DNA of 64,000 nt, taken from Distichodus sexfasciatus. Its lineage: Eukaryota; Chordata; Actinopteri; Characiformes; Distichodontidae. A model generated the notes under the pieces. It saw only the letters and a list, made by a program, of their open reading frames with translations, made no database searches and was not told where the DNA came from. Made by a program: the position numbers and the translations under genes. Shown one piece after another: positions 56,330 to 64,000 of this stretch (positions within the stretch are counted from its first letter, which is position 1; each line of letters starts with the position of its first letter). The stretch covers positions 1,026,840 to 1,090,839 of the forward strand of contig JAVGVS010000025.1 in assembly GCA_032718565.1 (NCBI GenBank), given 5' to 3'.

Positions 56330-59300
56330 CAAGATCCATTAGCAGTTCTCTTTTTATTAATCTGTCTTTATTTTTCTTACACCCAAGACAGAAAGAAAGC
56401 TACCAAAACTCAAAACCTTTACAGTTACAGTGACAAAAACCATTTTTAGAGACCCACAATTTAAATTGGACTGCAAAATAATAATTAGAATAATAATAAT
56501 AATAAAAATGATAGTTTAAAAAAAAGTTTTTTTTTTCCTTTTTTTGTAAAATGCCCAGGCATTCTCCAATATTACAAATACTGGTATACTTTTACAGTAA
56601 ACAAGAAAAAAAAGAGTCATATATATATTTATATTTATATATTTATATATACTAAAACCCCATCACCAAAAAACCAATATACACATAGCCACTGTGGCAT
56701 TCAGAGAAATTTTATAAGCAACCTTGGAAAAAAAAAAATACTTGTTTGTTTAAAACACACATACACAGAAATATCATTTTACCCTTGTACTTGTTTCAAC
56801 ACTGTAAACGTATTTTAAGACAGAGTGCACTAAAGTCTTTTTTTCTGTATTTCCTGATTTATGGTCCAGTCTCTTCCTTGTCTATTTGTAGCAAAAAAGA
56901 AAAACAAATCTCCTCGAAAAGAATCTACAATTTTACCAAGGGACATGGTCTCATCCTGAAGTAGAGAATCATACATATATTTGTCTATTGTGTGTGTTTG
57001 TGCCATTATATGTACATATGCACACATATATACACACACAGACACAAATCAGTATTGTGCTGGCTACCTCTTACATTAATTCAGCCTAGAATTATTTTCA
57101 TTTAAACGTTGTGATCTCTGATTAACATATATTTCGTTTTAGAAGCAGATTAAAACTATATGGACTTTTGCCTCTTTTTTTGTTCAATTCTATGCTTCAC
57201 CAAAAAAATGTTTGCATTTGTCTTGTGAGACAATAAATAGGAAGAACAGTATTCAAGGCACACTCATGTCAAATTGAATGGCAGTAATAAAAACTGTCCA
57301 AATAAATTAATTTTACTTTTATAGTGCCAGCATTGTGAAAGCCAAGCCTAGCAACGCTGGCACTGAAATCTCAGATGCTCCCTTTTTCTAGCTAAATCCT
57401 TTCAGCATAATTTCTTGCTCAGAAGCCTTTTTCCTTTTTTCCTCCGTTGTTCATGAATGCGTAACACAAATCATAAAGTGCGGGTCAACTGCAAAGAGCT
57501 GAAGTTGTTTTGCTTTTTTGTCGCCTCTTCTTTTTGTGTTTATTTTTTCCCCCCCTCCCAACCATGATATTCCCTTAGTTCTATAAATTGTGATGGCTTG
57601 GCCCTCGTGTGGTCTGTGGGGGTGTAAGGTACCAATCAATCAGTGTTGTGATTTAGGTGAAGGGAGTGCTTGCTGAAGACTTTAAAAAAAAAGAAAAAGA
57701 AAAAAAAGAAAGAAAAAGACAAAAAAGAAAAAAAGGGAACAGGGAGGGGCGGCTCAAAAAATTCAGCTGTGAATTCTGTACGTGTGTTGCTACTTCTCAG
57801 AATGCGTTCAACTACACATCACAGGAAGTCCTGAATGAGAGGAAAGACAGAAAAAGAAAATCTTACTGTTTTTGCTCAACAGATCACAGACAGAAACTCT
57901 CAAGGTGCAACACAACAGTCTGCATGCCTGCCGCCGCCGCCGCCAACGTGCGCTTGCGGGGCACGGCCAAGTTAACCAGATTAGTCACATTTTCGTTGAT
58001 TATACGTAATCAGTTTTACAAATGATTTCCTCAAATTGATTTTAAATTGATGCTAAAAAGGCATGAGGCCTTTTGGAGCCACACGACCGCTCCTGTACCA
58101 GAATAACAGAATGTGGGCATTACTTAATGCAAAAATTGAACCCCTTTCCCTTTCCCCTTCTAATCTAATCTGGTTAAATTGGTGATACCCCAGATCTTAC
58201 AAATCTACTACCAAGCTCTTACAGTGGAGTTAACACAACTAAAAAGCAGAGGGCTAAAACAGTTAAATGAACTAACGAAACGAAAAAAGGAACAGATCTC
58301 CTGCATTATATGCAAAATACATGGACCATGTGTATATATGTGCGAACATTTTAAACATATTCCACAACTTTAGAGAATAACAGCAGTGTCATTGCGCACT
58401 TTTGGGAACTGTGTAGTAGTGATATTTAAATCATGGCCGGCATATAGGTAGTACTTGCGAATCACTGCCAGACGCGAGCAGGAAGGGGTTTTTTTGTTCA
58501 AGCGACTTGGGCAAATTCAGTCAGCTAGAGTCTGAAGAGACCTGGACGTTTGGCGTGAAAGGCTCGACTCTGATAACAGAGTGGCCAGGAAGAGCCGTGT
58601 CGCTCACCCTGAGAAGGTCTAATGCTCACGACACGGGGCAGAACACCTCACAATTTCACCCCCATCCCTCAACGCTACACTACTCAGAAAAGAGAACGAA
58701 AAAAGGAGGAAGAGCACCCTGCGATTGAGTGGACGCTCTGGCCGAACGCGACAACATCACTAGCGAGGAACAAAATCGTAACGGCAATAGCAATGTTAAC
58801 ACGTTTGGACGAAGCGATCCGTTAAGGTCGTACACAAAAGACGGAGCAAACGATCTGAGGAGTCCACTCAGTGACAATCCAGAAGCAAAAAGATTGTTTA
58901 ATTGGGTTTTGTTCTGGGTCGGTACCGAGTACCTGAAAGCAGCTGCCTTTGTGATCATCGATTTTGTAACATCTCCCCTGCCCGATTTTAAACAGCCCGG
59001 AGGGCAGAGGAAGCGGGAATTTTCGAGCCCCACTGTCCTCTAGGTTTACTGTCACATGAGACATTCAGTGCTACATAACCCAATTAGATTGACATGTCTG
59101 AAAATCAGTTCACGCTACAACGTCAAAGGATTGTTGTCCGCTTACATCGTATGATGACTAATTAACAAAAGAAAATAAAATAGCTTTCTCAGTTATGCCT
59201 TTCAAACCAAAAAAAGAAGTGAAGATTGAATTCGGCTTCTCTTCAAGAAATTACATGTAGCTTAAATATACAATTTCATAAGCAGCGGCCTGAAGATTTC

Positions 59301-59771
59301 TCAAATCGTACTCTATTCTAGAACAAAAAAACATCTCAGGTTTATTTTTTTCTTCTCTGGGTTCAAAAGTAAAAAATAAAATAACACAAAATCCCAGCAT
59401 TTAAAATTAAAAGTATGATCATAAAAAAGGACATAAAATGCACCTGCACATGCCAAAACATTATGAAATCCAATAAATACAGAAATTATTGCACAGTTAA
59501 AGGCTCCATTTAAACATAATCTAATTCGTCCACTGATAGACTGAAATAAAACGTCAAATTAGGTCGTTTCGACCCGCTCCAATTACACCTTCCCTTTGCT
59601 GCTGTCTTGCTTTTTTTTTCTCAGATGGCAGTTTCTTAGGCAAATAAAAAAACACAGATCTAACTCAAATTATTATTATTATTATTAATATTCCATAAAA
59701 GAAAAAAACAGAGTATCAAGCTACCCATTTTATATTCAAGGAATCATGAGGCAAAATAGGAAAAATGTGGC
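56330..59771 (-). other. bcl11b: Probable long 3' UTR of bcl11b
   Basis: After the TAA the minus strand continues for about 3.4 kb as AU-rich, mostly repeat-free sequence with T-runs, ATTTA motifs and poly-A/poly-T stretches. Mammalian BCL11B also has a 3' UTR of several kilobases. None of the SINE families found elsewhere in the window occurs here, which fits a transcribed and constrained region. The part at 58500-59050 is more GC-rich. The 3' limit is inferred from the AATAAA pair near 56.36 kb; AATAAA also occurs earlier (59346-59341 and about 57545), so shorter isoforms are possible. An extension toward 55.57 kb is also possible. Confidence 0.6.
56353..56373 (-). terminator. Candidate distal polyadenylation signals of bcl11b
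   Basis: Two AATAAA hexamers on the minus strand (56373-56368 and 56358-56353) lie 9 bases apart inside AU-rich sequence. I found no AATAAA on the minus strand between these and about 55.5 kb. Cleavage would be expected 10-30 bases further, near 56.33 kb. Only transcript data can confirm use. Confidence 0.45.
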
Positions 59772-61780
59772 TTAGCTTCTCTCAGCTTGTTCAATTTTGA
59801 CCTCGTTCGTCATCAAATGTTCCCCGTGCCACTTTTTCATGTGTTTCTCTAGCGTGCTGTAGACGCTAAAGGGCATTTGGCAAATGTCACAGCGGTACAC
59901 TTCCTTACCGAGCTGCCCGTGCGTCTTCATGTGGCGGGTGAGCTTGCTGCTCTGGGCGCAGGCGTAGTTGCACAGCTCGCACTTGTAGGGCCTCTCGCCC
60001 GTGTGGCTGCGCCGGTGCACTGTCAGGTTGCTGCAGTTCTTGAACACCTTGCCGCAGTACTCGCAGGTGTCGCTCCTCCGGCTTTCTTTGGAGCTGGGCC
60101 GTCCCGACCCAGGCCCTCCGCCCAGGTGGGGGGTGCTGCCCCCGCTAGCGGTGCCGCTGCGACCGGAGAGGCCCCCGTCCAGCAGGTCCCCCGGCGGCGT
60201 GGAGAAGCGCAAGCTGCCGTTCTCTGAGGAGTGTTCGGAGGAGGTGGCGAAAGGAGATTGTCTGGAATCGGTGAAGCCGAGGAAGGGGTCTTTGATGAAG
60301 TGCCGTGAGGCTGCGTAGCCCACCAGCCACTGGGAATACACGTTCTCGGAGGGGATTAGGGGGGCTGGAGGCATATCCAAGTCCTTCTCGATTTTGATCC
60401 TCTTGTTGGAAGAGTTGGACAGGCTTGGACTGGTGATGGGGGTGGGCTTGCGAGGGAACAGGCCTGAGAAAGAGTCGCCTGAGCCACAGTTCCTACCATT
60501 CATGGTGGCCCGCTCCACCTGCTCCATCACCCCCACCACAGAGTCCTCATCGCCGGTGTCCCGCTGTCCGTCCAAGCCTCTCTTAGAGAAGGGAAGCCTT
60601 TTCCGATTGTCAACAATCAAATTATTGTACTGCTGAATGGAATTCAAGCCCACACTTTCCACCATTTTACCCAATGACAGGCTCTTCTCATCCAACACAG
60701 GTGGCTTGGAGCCATTCTCCTTGTTGCGACTCAGCTCTGAATCCATGCTGAAGTTTGACTCGGGCCTGCTCTCATTCTCCAGCTCCTCCTCCTCTTCCTC
60801 CTCTTCTTCTTCCTCGTTGTCAGGCCCCAGGCCCTCGCTGCGGAAATCGCTATCCCTGTTCTTCATGCCCTCCCCGGTGATGTCGCTGGTGCCTGGCTCT
60901 GGAGAGCTGGTGGCGGACAGGCCATCGTCGGAGCGGCCCGTGACTGAGCCAGACTTGTGCATGTGGGTCTTCATGTGGCGCTTTAGCTTGCTGGCCTGGG
61001 AGCAGGCGTGGTCGCACAACTGGCACTTGTAAGGCTTCTCTCCCGTGTGGCTCCGGCGGTGCACGATCAGGTTGCTCTGGAACTTAAAGGTCTTGCCGCA
61101 GAACTCGCAGGACTTGGACTTATCCTGGGTCTGGGGTGGCGTGGTGCTGTTAGGTGGCATTGGCGGCAGTGGTGGGGTGCTCAGAAAGGGCGACTTGCGG
61201 TTGGGCTGGAATGGGTTGGGGTTGAGGAGGCGGTGCATAGGGTTGGTGCGGCTGGGCGAGAGTGGAGGGGTGGCATTGTTGTTGTTGTTGTTGCCGGCCA
61301 GCTCTCGCAGGCGGCGGGAGAAATCCATGGACTGGGTCTCCATGGCCATGGGCGTGAGGCGCATTACTCTTTCAAAGGCACTGGGATGCTGGGAAATCAA
61401 GCCCATTTCTTCGGCGCTAAGGCGTTCCAGGCGATGGGGGTCCAAGTGGTGGCGTGGGGGTGGGCTGACAAAGGGCGGCGTGTTAGGCAGGCGGTTTTCC
61501 ACAAAGCCTGGTGGTGGCTCACGCAGCATGGGTCCAGTCATCCGGAGGAGGTGAAAGGGGTTGCTGTCCCCCAAGAAGTTGGTGAGGGGTGACTGTGGTA
61601 TGGACTCTGCACCGAGTGGGGGCGGGATGGTGATGCGAGGAGTGAGTGACGTGTTGGACGGGTTGGACTCCAGGTAAATTCGGATGCCATGCGTGTTCTG
61701 GACGTGCTGCAGGAGGAACCAGGCACTGGCGAATGGCTGCTTGCACGTGGTGCAGATGTAACTGGAGGGTTCATCTCTAC
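59772..61780 (-). CDS. bcl11b: BCL11B (CTIP2) zinc-finger transcription factor, last coding exon (3' part of gene)
   Basis: BCL11B is a nuclear C2H2 zinc-finger factor, in mammals needed for T-cell commitment and for neurons, skin and teeth; it mostly represses with NuRD/SWI-SNF complexes. The exon encodes about 669 residues after the splice acceptor. Numbering the first full codon AGA as residue 5, I see: zinc finger C13/C16/H29/H34; a Pro/Ser-rich region; paired fingers C228/C231/H244/H248 and C256/C259/H272/H276 joined by a TGEKPYK linker; an acidic Glu run at 326-336; IKIE at 465-468 (sumoylation-type motif); and a C-terminal triplet C576/C579/H592/H596, C604/C607/H620/H624, C634/C637/H650/H655. 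The tail VKIEQAERS and the phrases NFLGDSNPF and SENVYSQWLVGYAASRHF are BCL11B-like rather than BCL11A-like. The frame is intact and stops with TAA at 59774-59772. The first base of the split Gly codon lies in the previous exon, so no start codon belongs here. The N-terminal NuRD-binding motif and first exons are outside the window. Teleosts carry two copies (ba, bb); I cannot tell which this is. Confidence 0.97.
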
Positions 61781-61812
61781 CTGCAAGCAAGGAATAGACA
61801 AAACAGAACAGG
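61781..61812 (-). other. bcl11b: 3' splice site and polypyrimidine tract of the bcl11b last exon
   Basis: Read on the minus strand, a pyrimidine-rich run ends in TTGCTTGCAG at 61790-61781 and is followed directly by coding sequence for GRDEPSSYICTTC. The junction splits a Gly codon after its first base, which fits the known phase of the last BCL11 exon. Upstream in-frame codons decode to MLA only if a TTG is read as a start, so the open frame beyond 61780 is intronic read-through and not protein. Confidence 0.93.
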
Positions 61813-61819
61813 CTTTATG

Positions 61820-61862
61820 TATGGCATTTGTCAAACACTCTTATCTAGAGCGACTTCAGTCT
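61820..61862 (-). repeat. UnaL2-like SINE tail inside the bcl11b intron, next to the splice acceptor
   Basis: On the minus strand this reads GAAGTCGCTCTAGATAAGAG followed by a degraded form of TGCTAAATGCC. It aligns closely with the tails of the SINEs at 1411-1613 and 10191-10366. The stem-loop motif (CTCTGGATAAGAG, then CTGCTAAATG) is the 3' tail typical of UnaL2-type LINEs and the SINEs they mobilise. The tRNA-like head is not seen, so only the tail remains. It ends about 40 bases upstream of the AG acceptor, within the usual branch-point zone. Confidence 0.75.
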
Positions 61863-64000
61863 TCTAGTTACACAACCCACAATTTTTTGATACGTTGACA
61901 AGTATCTTACCACGACCATGACTGACTTTTGAAAAAGTCGTGTGCAAACGAAAGTCAAATGCTTCAGTAACGTCCTCGAACTACACTCCCAACTGTGGAA
62001 AAACTCAGGGGGGCGGGAGCCAAGCATTTTGTATCTGGGTTTTTGGCTGCACTTTTCTGATTCCCAATTGGCAACGCAGGGTCACGGAGCGATTACATGT
62101 TTCAGAGAACAAACTTTGCTCGGGGGCGTTTGACATGCCTCGAAATTCGCCTCCCTCTCTGGGCATCAGACACAGTTGCGAGAGTCATCGTGCCGTCCCG
62201 CGAAGTGAACGGCACACGCTTAACGAGCTTGTGACAAGAGCATTTCCATACTCGCCTGTGACGGCCCGGCGCCGTGGGAACGCAGCGTCTCCGATTTCAA
62301 CTCGCCTTTAATCTTCCCTCTTACGTACGGTTGAATCATTACAGCCGCACAATGCCAGGCAACGAGGCTCTAAACTCGGAAACCCTCCGAGCGCCGTGGC
62401 CGTCCTGCGACGTGCCAAAGCCGTGCAGCGCCAAATTGGAGAAGTACAACTTAAACTGTGATTTAAGGGACTCTTATCACTTATCAAACAAATAAACTCA
62501 TCCCCTCTAGGAGACAAATTAAAAAAGAGAGGGAAAAAAATGGGTATATCAAGATAAATGGTTTCTAATAAAGACCGAAACCACCGGCTGCGATTTAAGT
62601 CGTCGTACGGAAAAAAATCTCAGTGGTCTGAGTTTGTTATTCAGTGTTAAAGTCTGTGGCATTTAAAATGGCTTACGGGTATTATTTGCTCCTCCATTTA
62701 AAAAAATCAGTTTTTCCCCCCCATGTTCTTTCACTCCCCCTCAACTCCATTATTGCTCTCCTCTAAAAACATTCACTCCTTTAATGACATCACAGCAGCT
62801 ACCTTTAAGCAAACACATGGAGAGCAGGTCTTAAACTTTGACTAGAAAATGCTGCACTGAAGGATTCCGCCGTTAGATATGGAATGGTAAATTGATCATC
62901 AAATTGACTCCAGACTCGTTTTCTTTCTCATGTTTTAATGCTTAGTGTTTTTAAAAATTAAAAGCCCGAATCAAAGTGTTTTGATGCTTTTTGCAAAATA
63001 GCAGGATTTCAGCAGGGGAGGAAAAGCGTGATCCGATCTTTGATCTGCGTGTGATTGTGTGTGTGTACGTGTGTGTGTTAGGAGAGGTCCCTATGCTTGG
63101 CATCACTCTGTACCTTTAACTACACATGACTAATTGATGCAGCTGCAGTACCGTCGCACAGGTTCCACAATGCAGAGGGGACTCGTTACCGCGGCGGCGC
63201 AAACGAGGCTGCTATGGCGAGTATACAGTGAAAAAGGATGCTAAACAGTCGGGCTGGCTCCTGAGGGACCGTGCCGGGTGGAAAGAAAAAAAAAACAACA
63301 GATACGCAGTGTGGAAATGGTAATTGTGTACACGGAAAGGAGTTTTTCATTTATTTATTAAATGAAAGCTCAGCGCTCTGACCTAATGCGGCAATTTAAG
63401 ATACACAGAAAAACATATGCTACTGTAATTGTTGGGGTATTCCATCCCAGGCTGTGCGCGCCTGCGTTTATGAGCGTTTGTGTTGAACGCCTCAGTGTGA
63501 GAGAGTGTGTGTAGAACAACAATAGGACTGGAGGCAGTAACATCGCACGCACACACACACACACACACAGCGGAGAGGAGTAAGAACACGGCTGATTCAC
63601 TCAGGCCATTGTGTTAGATCAAAACCAACATATCGGCATGCTGTGGACGTCGTATCGCTAAAGTGAGGATTGCTGTACACACAGAGGAAACAGAAGGTAA
63701 AGACTCAAAACAGCAAGAGCCTGCAGTGATTTACACAATGCACATTAACCTCATTTCCATCAGCCATCAGCTTTACATATAACCCCAGATGCAATATGTT
63801 AAAAGATACACGTAATTAAAAATTACAATGGCAAATGACTCCACTCCGCATTTTATCTCTGAACTGCATCGACGACTGCAATTATTTGCATCTGATCTCT
63901 TATGCGAGGTCTCAAGATTGTAAAGATACTACGATTTGATTTGATATGAAATCTGGAGCTACAAGAAATGCTACAAATATTTTGGTATTTTACTTTTTTT
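61863..64000 (-). other. bcl11b: bcl11b intron (partial), no exon seen
   Basis: No open frame in this stretch resembles the upstream BCL11B exons, so it is taken as intron running off the window. The part at 62040-62500 has balanced, complex composition with no repeat signature and may hold a conserved intronic element. The part at 62580-63250 is similar, with pyrimidine- and TTTAA-rich segments. A (CA)n microsatellite lies at 63549-63568. The intron boundary further upstream is not in the window. Confidence 0.7.

Noticed and set aside
59877..60227. 116-codon plus-strand frame antisense to the C-terminal zinc fingers
   Set aside because: Shadow of the conserved zinc-finger codons on the other strand.
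61008..61592. 194-codon open frame on the plus strand, antisense to bcl11b
   Set aside because: It lies wholly opposite the BCL11B coding exon; its Gly/Trp/Val-rich sequence is the shadow of Pro/His/Ser codons. No domain, no independent support.
61781..61790. Apparent start (MLAG) of the 672-codon frame
   Set aside because: The first codon is TTG and lies upstream of the splice acceptor TTGCAG. The true exon starts at 61780.

Overview
This window looks like a stretch of a teleost fish chromosome. It holds one recognisable protein-coding feature: the large last coding exon of BCL11B (CTIP2), on the minus strand at 59772-61780. The exon keeps five C2H2 zinc fingers in the paired/triplet layout of the family, plus a sixth at its start, and ends with the BCL11B-type tail VKIEQAERS. 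The teleost assignment rests on the repeats: tRNA-headed SINEs, a SINE with an UnaL2-like tail, and short non-autonomous DNA transposons of kinds common in ray-finned fish. Which teleost order, and which bcl11b co-orthologue (ba or bb), cannot be settled from this sequence alone.

Layout. 61781-64000 is the intron upstream of the exon; all earlier exons lie beyond the window. 59771 down to about 56330 reads as a long AU-rich 3' UTR with two clustered AATAAA signals. From about 56 kb to position 1 is the non-coding flank downstream of the gene, where I found no coding exon, rRNA, CRISPR array or functional tRNA. The short ORFs there have no recognisable domains, and many coincide with microsatellites, SINEs or GC-rich non-coding blocks.

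The flank is a mosaic of two kinds of DNA. One is about 25 blocks of 200-600 bp of complex, repeat-free, mixed-composition sequence rich in TAATTA-, octamer- and RUNX-like motifs. These are candidate conserved cis-regulatory elements of the type expected around BCL11B, whose mammalian orthologue is flanked by a gene desert with distal enhancers. I cannot test conservation here, so each is a candidate only. The other kind is transposon-derived: about 15 copies of one tRNA-headed SINE, four of an UnaL2-tailed SINE, two of a third tRNA-headed element, several terminal-inverted-repeat elements (one nested inside another), and many microsatellites.

The most interesting points are: an UnaL2-like SINE tail about 40 bp upstream of the bcl11b splice acceptor; an inverted pair of perfect octamers next to a RUNX site at 33.6 kb; CTCF-like motifs, one carried by both copies of a dispersed repeat 39 kb apart; a 650-bp element with about 33-bp terminal inverted repeats; and a nested transposon at 32.5-33.2 kb. 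I see no sign of a wholly new multi-gene system.
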